Part shown: one piece after another, positions 28,684 through 36,353 of the stretch
Layout: the number at the start of each line of letters is the position of its first letter
Position numbering within the stretch: the stretch's first letter is position 1
Assembly (NCBI RefSeq): GCF_020615385.1
Contig: NZ_JAJAVB010000002.1
Coordinates: 422,265-486,264 of the forward strand
Reading direction: 5' to 3'
From: Jiella soli
Lineage (GTDB): Bacteria; Pseudomonadota; Alphaproteobacteria; Rhizobiales; Rhizobiaceae
Length of the DNA: 64,000 nt
The notes under the pieces: model-generated
Database searches by the model: none
The model's input: the letters and a program-made list of their open reading frames with translations, nothing else
Told to the model about the DNA's origin: nothing
Made by a program: the position numbers and the translations under genes

Positions 28684-29660
28684 GTCCCCCCTGCCGAGAC
28701 GAGCGCCGCTGGCTCTTCGGAAAACAGACGTCCGACTCCCACGCCCCTTACGCTCCCTCCATCATCGCGCAGGAGGAACAGGGCGTCGAGCCCGCTTCTT
28801 CTCGCGAGCGCCGCGCCTCTGTCGGGACCGAGCACCATAAGCGCCGTTGCCCAGGCATCCGCCTCGGCACAGCTGCGGGCCGCCACGGTGACGGAGGCCG
28901 GCGACGCTATCAGGGGCGCGCCATGCTTGGGATCCATGGTGTGCGACAGGCGCCGTCCCTGGACTTCGACCCAGTGGCGGTAGTCGCCGGAGGTTGCAAC
29001 GGCGGCGTCCTCGAGCGCGAGGATCGAATGGGGCGTTCGACGCTCGGCGTCCGGCGCCTCGACGGCGATGGTCCACGCTTCTCCGTCCGGACGCAGGCCG
29101 AGCGTGCGGATCTCGCCATCGATCCCGACAAGGGCGTTGCCGATCCCGTGGTCGCAGAGGGTCTCGGCCAGGCGGTCGACCCCGTAGCCCTTGGCGATGC
29201 CGTTGAGGTCGAGGGCGATGGGCTGGGCCTTGCGCACATGAGCGCCGTCGATCTCCAGCACCTCATGCGCCGGGCTACGCTTCGCGGCCATCGCGGCACG
29301 GATGTTCGCGGGCGCCGCGGCCTTCGGCCCGAAGCCCCAGGCCGTCACCGCATCGCCCATGCCGATGTCGAACGCTCCGCCCGAGGCGCGCCCGATCTCG
29401 AGGCCAAGGCGTAGAACGTGCAGGAGGTGCGTGGGGACTGCCACCCAATCGCCCACGGGCGCCGCGTTGAGCCGCATCAGGTCGCTGTCCGGCTGCCAGA
29501 TCGACATCTGGACGTCCACTTCATCCACAGCCGCCTGAAGCGCAGCCTGGACCCCACCCTTGTTGAACCCCGGCTCCGCGAAGAAGAGCGCGGACCAGCG
29601 CGTGCCCATGGTCGGACCGTTCAAGGCGAGCCTTGTCCGGTCAGTAGACATCTTCGACAT
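28680..29660 (-). CDS. apbE: FAD:protein FMN transferase (ApbE family)
   Basis: A 326-aa ApbE protein, which attaches FMN from FAD to a Thr/Ser of a target protein. Family motifs include GPTMGTRWSALF, the middle GGAFDIGMGDAV, ALDLNGIAKGYGVD and the C-terminal SHTMDPKHGAPL and SCAEADAWATAL. No signal peptide or lipobox is visible: the protein begins almost directly with the ApbE domain, so it looks cytoplasmic. That is odd for partners that are exported. The ATG at 29660 follows GGAGGG and overlaps the upstream flavoreductase gene by 20 bases. The likeliest target in the operon is the DUF2271 protein with its TGAS motif. Confidence 0.92.
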   Translation of the reverse strand: MSKMSTDRTRLALNGPTMGTRWSALFFAEPGFNKGGVQAALQAAVDEVDVQMSIWQPDSDLMRLNAAPVGDWVAVPTHLLHVLRLGLEIGRASGGAFDIGMGDAVTAWGFGPKAAAPANIRAAMAAKRSPAHEVLEIDGAHVRKAQPIALDLNGIAKGYGVDRLAETLCDHGIGNALVGIDGEIRTLGLRPDGEAWTIAVEAPDAERRTPHSILALEDAAVATSGDYRHWVEVQGRRLSHTMDPKHGAPLIASPASVTVAARSCAEADAWATALMVLGPDRGAALARRSGLDALFLLRDDGGSVRGVGVGRLFSEEPAALVSAGGT

Positions 29661-31848
29661 ACCGTCCCTCCGCCTTCAGAACTTCCGGCGTGAGCCCGGT
29701 CGGCGCGAGGATCTCGGCCAAGGCGTCGGCCACGCCCGCCGCCATGTCGCGCCCGCCGCAGACCATCACGCGCGCTCCGTCGCATATGAGCTGCGCGACC
29801 TGGACAGCGTCGTCGCGCAGCGCGTCCTGCACGTAACGGCGCCGCGTCCCGCGCGAGACGGCTGTGACCAGCCGGGTCAGACGGCCCTCTTCCTGCCATG
29901 CGAGCATCTCCTCGCCATAGAAGAAGTCGCTATCCTCATGCCGCATGCCGAAAAACAGGTGGACGGGCCGGCGCCGCGCATTGCCGCGCACGAAGCCCGC
30001 GAGCGGCCCGATGCCCGTTCCGGCGCCGATCAGGATCAGCGGCGCCCGGCTCCGACCGGGCCGGAAACCGGGATTGCGTCGCAGGAAGGCCGTCACGGTG
30101 GAGCCCGGCTCCAGCGCCGTCAATTGGCCCGAGCAAAGCCCGCCGGGGTGCTTCTTCACGACGATCTCGATGAAGCCGTCGCGGCGGCTCGAGGCGAGGG
30201 AATACAGCCGCGGAACGGCGCCGCCCTCCGGCAGGATGCCGATCAGGTCGCCGGCTGCGAACCGGGCAAAGCCGCACCCGGTCAACCGCTGCCAGAGAGA
30301 GAGACGCGGCAGGGCGAAGCGGAGGATCGCGGTCGGGGCCTGCACCTCGGCGCCGTAGTCCCGCCGCGTGACGAGAGTCAACGTCTCGGTTTTTGGAAGG
30401 ACGGGCCGATGCGACAGTTCGATGTCGATGCCGAGCGCCTCTCCGAGCGCGCGGCCCCAGCGCGCGAAGTCTTGCGGCGACTGGCGGTCGATCGTGTCGA
30501 AGGGCATGAGTTCGGGCCAGCCCTTCGACATGGCGGCCCGAGCGACGGCCTTGGCGAAGGCGCAATAGGCGGGAAAGCTGCGGTCGCCGAAGCCGAGAAC
30601 GGCCAGAGGAATGTCAGGGGCGCGATCGGCAGCGCCCAGCCGGTCGAGGAACCCCTTGGCCGAGGCAGGAGCCGCACCGTCACCATAAGTCGAGGCGAGG
30701 AGGATGATCCGCTCGGCCCGACTGTAGCGTTCCGGCGCGAAGGCCGACATCGGGCCGACATGGACGCTCTGCCCCACAGCGGTCAGTGCGGCGTGCAGCG
30801 TCGCGGCGAAGCCCCATGTGCTGCCGCACTCGCTGCCGACGAGCAGGATCGTCTCCGCATATCCCGCGCGCTGATTGCCGCGGATGCGGGGCCGCCCGCG
30901 CCGGCCGGCGAGCCAGACCAGCACACCCGTCGCTCCCATCACGGGTACACCGAGCGCCATCAGACCGAGCACGAGGCCGAGCGTCGCCGCACCCTGACCG
31001 GTGTGCAGCATGTAGATGGTTTCCGAGACGTGCTCCCACCCCGTCAGGTCGGCCCATGTCAGAAGCGCGCCGTTGCCCTGGTCGAGATATCCGGTTCCCT
31101 GGTCGGTCTTCAGCGTGAAGACGTCGGTCTCATCGCCGGGATAGGGAAAGCTCAGCTCCCGCAGTTCGCCGACCGGCGTCTGCCCGAGGACAGGCATCCG
31201 ATCGAGAGCGAGCCCCGTTCTCCCGCTCACCTCGGCCGGGAAGGCGGGCATAGCGCCGCCGTTGGGGAGAAGCTCGAAGGTGGAGGCCGTCATCCACAGG
31301 GCGGTGGTGGAGGAGAGGACGAGGCCGATCACGGCAATGCGGGCGATCTCGACGTGCAGCCGGCCTGCGAGCGGCCCCCGCAGGCGGGAGAACCAGCGTC
31401 GCCAGCCGCCCGTCCGCCGGGCTACCAAGGCAGCCCCCGAGAAGGCGAGGACCAGCATCGCCGCGGCGCCCGCGGCCATGGCGATGCGCCCGCCGTCCCC
31501 GAGGAACAGCGAGCGGTGGAGGTTTGTAAGCCACCGTTCGACCTGGTTAGGATCGGCCGAGGCCACGCCCTTGCCGGTCGCCGGGTCGATCACGGCCGCG
31601 CCCGGCGTTCCCTGATCGAACCAGTAGGCGGTGATCTGCCCCGACGGGGCGCGGCGGATCTGCTCGACGCCCGGATAGGCCGCCTGAATGCGGGAGGCCA
31701 GGCTGCCCACCGTCAGTCCGGCCTCCGCCTGCGGCGCGCCAATCCGTTCGGCTGCGGGGAAGACCGACAGCGCCGCGCCGCTCAGGGCGAGAATGGTGAC
31801 GAGCGCGAGAGCCAGCAGACCCGGCCAGCGATGGAGTGCACGGATCAT
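29641..31848 (-). CDS. PepSY-TM / flavodoxin / FAD-NADPH reductase fusion (transmembrane flavoreductase)
   Basis: A 735-aa protein. The N-terminal roughly 320 residues are a PepSY-associated membrane domain with about four helices (near 11-31, 121-144, 169-189 and 284-314) and histidines that could bind haem (about 111, 165 and 282). Then comes a flavodoxin-like domain (about 334-472, ETILLVGSECGSTWG) and a cytochrome P450 reductase/sulfite reductase-type FAD-NADPH module (RLYSLASS near 547, GAGTGIGP near 608, CGG near 697). It probably passes electrons from cytoplasmic NADPH through FMN and FAD across the membrane to a periplasmic acceptor. The ATG at 31848 has GGAG upstream; a GTG three codons earlier is possible. 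Confidence 0.9.
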   Translation of the reverse strand: MIRALHRWPGLLALALVTILALSGAALSVFPAAERIGAPQAEAGLTVGSLASRIQAAYPGVEQIRRAPSGQITAYWFDQGTPGAAVIDPATGKGVASADPNQVERWLTNLHRSLFLGDGGRIAMAAGAAAMLVLAFSGAALVARRTGGWRRWFSRLRGPLAGRLHVEIARIAVIGLVLSSTTALWMTASTFELLPNGGAMPAFPAEVSGRTGLALDRMPVLGQTPVGELRELSFPYPGDETDVFTLKTDQGTGYLDQGNGALLTWADLTGWEHVSETIYMLHTGQGAATLGLVLGLMALGVPVMGATGVLVWLAGRRGRPRIRGNQRAGYAETILLVGSECGSTWGFAATLHAALTAVGQSVHVGPMSAFAPERYSRAERIILLASTYGDGAAPASAKGFLDRLGAADRAPDIPLAVLGFGDRSFPAYCAFAKAVARAAMSKGWPELMPFDTIDRQSPQDFARWGRALGEALGIDIELSHRPVLPKTETLTLVTRRDYGAEVQAPTAILRFALPRLSLWQRLTGCGFARFAAGDLIGILPEGGAVPRLYSLASSRRDGFIEIVVKKHPGGLCSGQLTALEPGSTVTAFLRRNPGFRPGRSRAPLILIGAGTGIGPLAGFVRGNARRRPVHLFFGMRHEDSDFFYGEEMLAWQEEGRLTRLVTAVSRGTRRRYVQDALRDDAVQVAQLICDGARVMVCGGRDMAAGVADALAEILAPTGLTPEVLKAEGRYVEDVY

Positions 31849-31860
31849 GGCCCTCACTCC

Positions 31861-32331
31861 TCACATGTCGTAGGCGAAGCTGGAGATGTAGCGGCGGCCG
31901 CGCACCGGGGTGCCCGCGCCTTCGCTCGTCAACGGCACCGACACCTCGTTCGGACTGTCGCGCATGTCCTCGACCGCCGCGTCGATGTGGAGCGTGTAGC
32001 CCGCCTCGAAAAGCGCATCGGCAAGGTCCAGCGTGATCTCGAGCGTGCGGCCGGCGCCGACGCTGGCGCCGGTGATGCCGTTGACCTGAGCGGTATCGCC
32101 GCCCGTGGCGCGGTACCAGTCGCTGAGATGCCGGTAATATTTCGACTTGCCCCCGGCCATCCAGAGGCTGCCGACATAGGCGCCCGATGCGTCGGTGACG
32201 TAGAGCGCGAGATAGGCCCCGTCGCCGCCATAGTCGTTGAGTGTCGTGGTGAGGGTCACCGGCCTTGCCATGGCAAGGCCGGGAAGGGTCAGCGCGGTGG
32301 TGAGCGCAAACATTGCGAGCAGCGATTTCAT
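31861..32331 (-). CDS. DUF2271-family periplasmic protein, candidate flavinylation target
   Basis: A 156-aa exported protein: signal peptide at residues 1-22 (ending AMA), then a compact beta-rich domain with GAYLALYVTDASGAYVGSLW, typical of DUF2271. Residues 84-90 read NGITGAS. This resembles the D/N-G-x-[ST]-G-A-[TS] sequence that ApbE enzymes flavinylate in RnfG/NqrC-type proteins, with Ser90 as the acceptor position. It sits directly upstream of the PepSY flavoreductase and apbE. The inference is a periplasmic FMN carrier that takes electrons from the reductase. The ATG at 32331 is chosen because the signal peptide starts there. Confidence 0.8.
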   Translation of the reverse strand: MKSLLAMFALTTALTLPGLAMARPVTLTTTLNDYGGDGAYLALYVTDASGAYVGSLWMAGGKSKYYRHLSDWYRATGGDTAQVNGITGASVGAGRTLEITLDLADALFEAGYTLHIDAAVEDMRDSPNEVSVPLTSEGAGTPVRGRRYISSFAYDM

Positions 32332-32369
32332 CGGATGGATCCTTATTCGAAGGGGTGCTGCGGAGCGGC

Positions 32370-32732
32370 TCACTTCACCTGGGTCTGCGGCGGAGCGCCG
32401 TTCCCGAAGAGGCCGTTCGGCGGCGGTGCGACGGTGCCGGCGGGCGCGGGATTGCGGGCGCCGCCGCGCCGATCGTCGTCCTCGTCATCATCATCGTCAT
32501 CGTCATCGTCATCGCCGTCGTGTCCGCGCCACAAGCCGTCCCACCAGCGGCGGTCGTCGTCATCGTCGCTTGCGAGAACCAGCGGCATCGTCTGCATGCC
32601 CTCCTCGAAGAGCGCGGCGAAGGGCAGAGACCTTCCGTCGGCCGGGGCCTTTGTTGCGCTCCAGGCGGGAACGCCGATGGCGGCGGCCAGCGCCGTGGAG
32701 GCGACGAGTAGCGTCAGGGTCTTCTTGGTCAT
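32370..32732 (-). CDS. Secreted Asp-rich protein of unknown function
   Basis: A 120-aa small exported protein. A signal peptide (1-25, ending AWSA) is followed by a Trp-containing stretch and two acidic clusters: five Asp at 56-60, then ten Asp at 74-83, Glu84 and three more Asp at 85-87. The tail is Pro/Gly-rich. No known domain was recognised. Poly-Asp tracts can bind hard metal ions at low affinity; a periplasmic metal buffer for the downstream ATPase or reductase is speculation. First gene of the DUF2271-PepSY-ApbE-ATPase run, with a repeated regulator-like element upstream. The 153 bases between it and the next gene (32733-32885) hold that element only. Confidence 0.7.
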   Translation of the reverse strand: MTKKTLTLLVASTALAAAIGVPAWSATKAPADGRSLPFAALFEEGMQTMPLVLASDDDDDRRWWDGLWRGHDGDDDDDDDDDDEDDDRRGGARNPAPAGTVAPPPNGLFGNGAPPQTQVK

Positions 32733-32777
32733 GGCAGGGTCTCCTTTTTCGTCTGCGGGGACAATCTGGAGAGCCGA

Positions 32778-32827
32778 CCTGAGGGGTTCCTGACGCGATG
32801 GCGATTTCCCCTTCAGCTTGCCGTCAG
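32778..32827. promoter_or_regulatory. Repeat element A: candidate response-regulator site
   Basis: CCTGAGGGGTTC at 32778-32789 and CTTCAGCTTGCCGTCAG at 32811-32827 lie 46-95 bases upstream of the Asp-rich gene. Both parts are repeated almost exactly in the divergent promoter at 33286-33324. TTCAG and GTCAG inside the second part are spaced 11 bases, like OmpR/PhoB-family direct repeats. Confidence 0.55.
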
Positions 32828-32885
32828 GAAGAAGAAAGGCCCCGCCGGTGACAGCAGGGTCTCCAGGGCGTCATGAACGGTTGCG

Positions 32886-33224
32886 TCAGTCATTGTCGCC
32901 TGCTTCGCGATCCCGGCGGGATCGATCGTCGTCGTGATTGTCATAGCGATCGTCGTGGTGGTCGTATTTGAGCTTGATCACTTGCAGCGTCGCCGGATGG
33001 ATCCTCGCTTCAATCCGGCGCCCCTCCGCATCTTGCCCATTGATCTCGTAGCAGCCGTCATCGATCTTGATGCGGCGCACAGTCCAGCGGTTCTTCTCGG
33101 CCAACTGGGCAACGGCATCGCGCGGCTGCCAATCGGCCATCGGCACGAAGCAGTCGTCGTCCGCCCGCGCCACACCGGCCGGGAAGACCGCGAGAAAGCC
33201 GAGGATAGTTAATGTCTTCTTCAT
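32886..33224 (-). CDS. PepSY-domain periplasmic protein with His/Asp-rich tail
   Basis: A 112-aa exported protein: signal peptide 1-21 (ending ARA), one PepSY-type domain (DAVAQLAEKNRWTVRRIKIDDGCYEI ... EARIHPATLQVIKLKYD, described by parts) and a charged tail DHHDDRYDNHDDD. Two cysteines (near 25 and 58) could form a disulfide. PepSY proteins of this kind accompany flavin/ferric reductase modules and two-component systems. The tail could bind metal. It is divergent from the response regulator gene and is followed, after 153 bases, by the Asp-rich gene on the same strand. Confidence 0.85.
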   Translation of the reverse strand: MKKTLTILGFLAVFPAGVARADDDCFVPMADWQPRDAVAQLAEKNRWTVRRIKIDDGCYEINGQDAEGRRIEARIHPATLQVIKLKYDHHDDRYDNHDDDRSRRDREAGDND

Positions 33225-33285
33225 GGGCCAAACTCCTCGCTGCGGCCATTCTGGCGCAATTCATGCGCGGCGAATCTGACGGCAG

Positions 33286-33324
33286 CCTGAAGGGGTTCTC
33301 TCGGCCGCTTCAGCTTCGTGTCAG
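33286..33324. promoter_or_regulatory. Repeat element B in the divergent PepSY / response-regulator promoter
   Basis: CCTGAAGGGGTTC (33286-33298) and CTTCAGCTTCGTGTCAG (33308-33324) repeat element A with 2 differences in 17 bases in the second part. The gap between the two parts is 11 bases shorter, about one helical turn. This is the likeliest binding site of the adjacent regulator, covering its own promoter and that of the PepSY gene. Confidence 0.55.
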
Positions 33325-33366
33325 CCGGACGGGCCATCTCTGATCATCGGGAAAGGACGGGGCGAC

Positions 33367-34026
33367 ATGCGCATCCTGCTGATCGAGGACGATACGGTTC
33401 TGGGCGCCGCGGTGCGCGACCAGATCGCCGCCGATGGCCAGTCGGTGGACTGGGTCACGCGCCTCGACGCCGCGGGCAACGCGCTGAGCGCGACCTCCTA
33501 CGACCTGATCCTGCTCGACCTCATGCTGCCGGACGGTCGCGGCATCGGGTTCCTCAAAGGCTTGCGCGTTCGGGGCGACGTGACGCCGGTCATCATCCTG
33601 ACAGCGCTCGACCAGGTGTCGGACCGGATCGAGGGGCTGAACGCCGGCGCCGACGACTACCTCGTGAAGCCCTTCGACCTTGCCGAACTGTCCGCCCGGA
33701 TCGGATCGGTCGCCCGGCGCTACAGCGGCAACCCGAACCCGATCGTCACCCACGGGCCGCTGGACATCGACCTCGCCGCCCGCAGCGTCCGCCGCGACGG
33801 CAAGCCTGTCCAGCTGACGGCGCGAGAATGGGCGCTGTTCGAAGCCCTGCTCGCGCGTCCCGGCCAGCTTCTGTCGAAGGCGCAGCTCGAGGAAAAGCTC
33901 TACGCCTTCGACGCGGAGGTGGAGAGCAACACGATCGAGGTCCATGTCAGCCGCCTGCGCAAGAAGCTCGGGCCTGCAATCATCGAGACCGAGCGCGGCA
34001 TGGGCTACCGTCTGGGCAAGCCATGA
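33367..34026 (+). CDS. OmpR/PhoB-family response regulator (QseB/PmrA-like)
   Basis: A 219-aa two-component response regulator. The receiver domain has the acidic pocket IEDD (7-9), phospho-acceptor Asp51 in LLDLMLPDGRG, Thr79 and Lys101 (YLVKPFD). The C-terminal winged helix (about 125-219) contains LTAREWALFEALLARPG and VEVHVSRLRKKLG-like sequence. Its stop overlaps the sensor-kinase start as ATGA. The divergent position next to the PepSY gene and the repeated sites at both promoters make it the probable regulator of the PepSY-ApbE-ATPase operon. Confidence 0.94.
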   Translation: MRILLIEDDTVLGAAVRDQIAADGQSVDWVTRLDAAGNALSATSYDLILLDLMLPDGRGIGFLKGLRVRGDVTPVIILTALDQVSDRIEGLNAGADDYLVKPFDLAELSARIGSVARRYSGNPNPIVTHGPLDIDLAARSVRRDGKPVQLTAREWALFEALLARPGQLLSKAQLEEKLYAFDAEVESNTIEVHVSRLRKKLGPAIIETERGMGYRLGKP

Positions 34027-35366
34027 GGCTGCCGCGCAGCCTTCAGGCGCGGCTCGGCCTCTCGCTCGGCCTCGTCCTGACGATCCTCTGGCTGCTGGCC
34101 GCCACGGTCACGGCTGTGATCGTGCGCAGCGAGATGGACGAGGTCTTCGACAGCGCCCTCCGCGAGACCGCGGAGCGGATCCTGCCGCTGGCCGTGAGCG
34201 ACATTGTCGGGCGCGAGGACGAGGGAGTGACGCAGCGGCTCTCGCCGATCCGGGCGCATGACGAGTACTTCACCTATCTCGTCCGCGATGCCGAGGGGCG
34301 CATCCTGTTGCAATCCCATGCGGCCGATCCCGCCGCGTTTCCCCCCTGGGACGGGCCGGGGTTCCGGCAGACCGCGATCAACCGCCTCTACAGCGACGCG
34401 GCGCTCCAGGGAACGGTCCGCATCACGGTCGCCGAGCCGCTGGCGCATCGCGCGTCGGTGGCACGGGAGATCCAGATGGGCCTCGGCCTGCCGCTGCTGA
34501 TCGTGCTTCCGGTTGCGCTGGCGGCGATCATCCTGGCCGTGCGCTTCAGCCTCGCCCCCCTGCGCCGGTTCCGCACGCGGCTCGAGGCGCGCGGCGTCCG
34601 CGACCTGTCGGAGGTGCCCGCAGGCGACCTGCCGACGGAGATCGGCCCGCTGGCCACGACCCTGAACAGCCTTCTCGCCAGGCTGCGCGACGCGTTCGAG
34701 GCCGAGCGCAGCTTCGCGGCGAACGCTGCCCATGAACTCAGGACTCCGCTCGCAGGCGCCATCGCGCAGGCGCAGCGGCTTCGCTCGGAAACGCGTGACC
34801 CGGCCACAGACGCGCGCGCTGCGGAGATCGAGGCGACGCTCAAGCGGCTGACAAGGCTTTCCGAACGCCTGATGCAGCTTGCGCGAGCGGAAGGCGGGCG
34901 GCTGCGGATGGACCGAAGCACGGACCTAAGGGTCGTCGCGCGCGTCGTCGTGGAGGATATCGATCGGGCGGGTGCGCCGGGCCGGATCACGCTGACACTG
35001 CCGGACAGGGCTGTCATGTCCGACCTCGACCCCGACGCCTTCGCGATCCTCTGCCGGAATCTCGTCGAGAACGCGCTGCGTCACGGGGCGGAAACTGCTC
35101 CCGTCGAGGCGACCCTCACGGCAGAAGGGCAGCTGATCGTGGCGAATGACGGTCCTGTCCTGCCGCGTGGCACCCTCGACCGCCTGACCGCACGCTTCGA
35201 GCGGGGAGATTCCAGCACCGATGGCAGCGGGCTCGGCCTCGCCATCGTGGCAGCGATCGCGGATCGGATCGGAAGCTCCCTCACTCTGGAATCGCCTCGT
35301 CCGGGTGCCTCTTCCGGATTCCAGGCGTCCGTCAGGCTGCCGACAGACGCTCCGGAAACGATCTGA
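34023..35366 (+). CDS. Two-component sensor histidine kinase (QseC/PmrB-like)
   Basis: A 447-aa membrane kinase. TM1 is near residues 12-34. A periplasmic loop of about 120 residues is followed by TM2 near 160-180 and a HAMP-like linker. The H-box is FAANAAHELRTPLAG, the N-box LCRNLVENALRHG, and the G-box DGSGLGLAIVAAIADRIG. It phosphorylates the preceding response regulator, with which it overlaps by 4 bases. The frame is open further upstream through the regulator gene, but the ATG at 34023 begins the first membrane helix. The signal is not evident; metal or redox state is suggested by the divergent operon. Confidence 0.93.
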   Translation: MRLPRSLQARLGLSLGLVLTILWLLAATVTAVIVRSEMDEVFDSALRETAERILPLAVSDIVGREDEGVTQRLSPIRAHDEYFTYLVRDAEGRILLQSHAADPAAFPPWDGPGFRQTAINRLYSDAALQGTVRITVAEPLAHRASVAREIQMGLGLPLLIVLPVALAAIILAVRFSLAPLRRFRTRLEARGVRDLSEVPAGDLPTEIGPLATTLNSLLARLRDAFEAERSFAANAAHELRTPLAGAIAQAQRLRSETRDPATDARAAEIEATLKRLTRLSERLMQLARAEGGRLRMDRSTDLRVVARVVVEDIDRAGAPGRITLTLPDRAVMSDLDPDAFAILCRNLVENALRHGAETAPVEATLTAEGQLIVANDGPVLPRGTLDRLTARFERGDSSTDGSGLGLAIVAAIADRIGSSLTLESPRPGASSGFQASVRLPTDAPETI

Positions 35367-35381
35367 CGGACTCCCTGTCGG

Positions 35382-35400
35382 CCTTCGTCAATGACGAAGG
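35382..35400. terminator. Hairpin between convergent kinase and RraA-like genes
   Basis: CCTTCGTCA-A-TGACGAAGG is a perfect inverted repeat 15 bases after the kinase stop, in a 207-base convergent gap. No strong T-run follows. A plausible weak bidirectional terminator; nothing else was recognised in the gap. Confidence 0.35.
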
Positions 35401-35573
35401 GCGCGCTGCCCAAGCCGTAGCGGGTGTGGGATTTCGGCCGCCCGGGCCTGACAGCGTCGGCTGTCCTTTACGCTAGGGCAGGCTCCGGGGCTACCGCCGC
35501 AAGAACCGACGATGGCGCGGTTTCGAGGATAGATTCGCACCGTCAGATCACCTGAAGCCGACGGCACCGAGGA

Positions 35574-36284
35574 CTATCTCCCATGCTTCTTCCGCCAGTC
35601 CTCGAACGCTGCGAGATGCTCGTCCTTCGTGCGCGGGTATAGGCCGATGATCGTCTCTCCGGCCTTCACCTTCTCGACGACGAAGTCCTCGTAGACCGTC
35701 ATCTCGAACGTCTCTGCGGCGACTTCATCGGCGAGGTGCGCCGGGATGACGATGACGCAGTCGTCGTCGCCGACGATGATGTCGCCCGGAAATACCGGCG
35801 CGTCGCCGCAGCCGATCGGCTCGTTGATCGCGATCGCCTCGTTGATCGTCAGATTGGTGGGGCTGGACGGGCGGGAGTGATAGGCCGGGATATCCAGTTC
35901 GCCGATCGTCGCCGCATCCCTGAAGCCGCCATCGGTCACGACCCCTGCCCCGCCGCGCACCATCAGCCGGGTGATCAGGATGTCGCCGGCGGATGCCGCC
36001 CGGGCGTCCTTGCGGCTATCCATGACGAGGACGTGCCCCTTGGGGCAGGTCTCGATCGCGACACGCTGTGGATGCTCCGGGTTGCGGAACTCGGACAGCT
36101 GGTTGCGGTCTTCGCGCGCCGGCATGTAGCGGAGCGTGAAGGCCGGGCCGACCATGTTGCGACCCTTGGCCTTTACGGGATGGACGCCTTGGATCACCTG
36201 GTTGCGCAGGCCGCGCTTGAAGAGCGCGGTGGCGAGCGTGGCAACGGACACGCCCTTCAGCTTGTCGCGTGTGCTTTCGTTCAT
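35574..36284 (-). CDS. RraA-family protein (4-hydroxy-4-methyl-2-oxoglutarate aldolase-like)
   Basis: A 236-aa member of the RraA/HMG-aldolase family. The signature GDILITRLMVRGGAGVVTDG followed by GFRDAATI contains the conserved Asp and Arg-Asp that bind metal and oxaloacetate or pyruvate enolate in the aldolase branch. Proteins of this family encoded beside sugar-acid dehydratases and TRAP transporters are often annotated as ribonuclease regulators. The neighbourhood here instead supports an enzyme acting on a 2-oxo acid. The ATG at 36284 begins the family-like sequence MNESTRDKLKGVS. The next gene upstream in the operon encodes the dehydratase. Exact reaction unknown. Confidence 0.85.
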   Translation of the reverse strand: MNESTRDKLKGVSVATLATALFKRGLRNQVIQGVHPVKAKGRNMVGPAFTLRYMPAREDRNQLSEFRNPEHPQRVAIETCPKGHVLVMDSRKDARAASAGDILITRLMVRGGAGVVTDGGFRDAATIGELDIPAYHSRPSSPTNLTINEAIAINEPIGCGDAPVFPGDIIVGDDDCVIVIPAHLADEVAAETFEMTVYEDFVVEKVKAGETIIGLYPRTKDEHLAAFEDWRKKHGR

Positions 36285-36353
36285 CGTTCGATCCTGTTCG
36301 AAGAGGGATGTTCGCCCGCGACGGCGCATGGAGCGCCATCGCGGATGGCATCG

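Noticed and set aside
29560-32793. 1077-codon plus-strand frame with a Ser repeat and His/Arg runs
   Set aside because: Shadow of the PepSY-ApbE operon. Its Ser run is the reverse reading of the poly-Asp codons.
33318-35366. Possible response regulator-kinase fusion in one frame
   Set aside because: The upstream part of the kinase frame is an out-of-frame reading of the regulator gene. The kinase ATG overlaps the regulator stop as ATGA.
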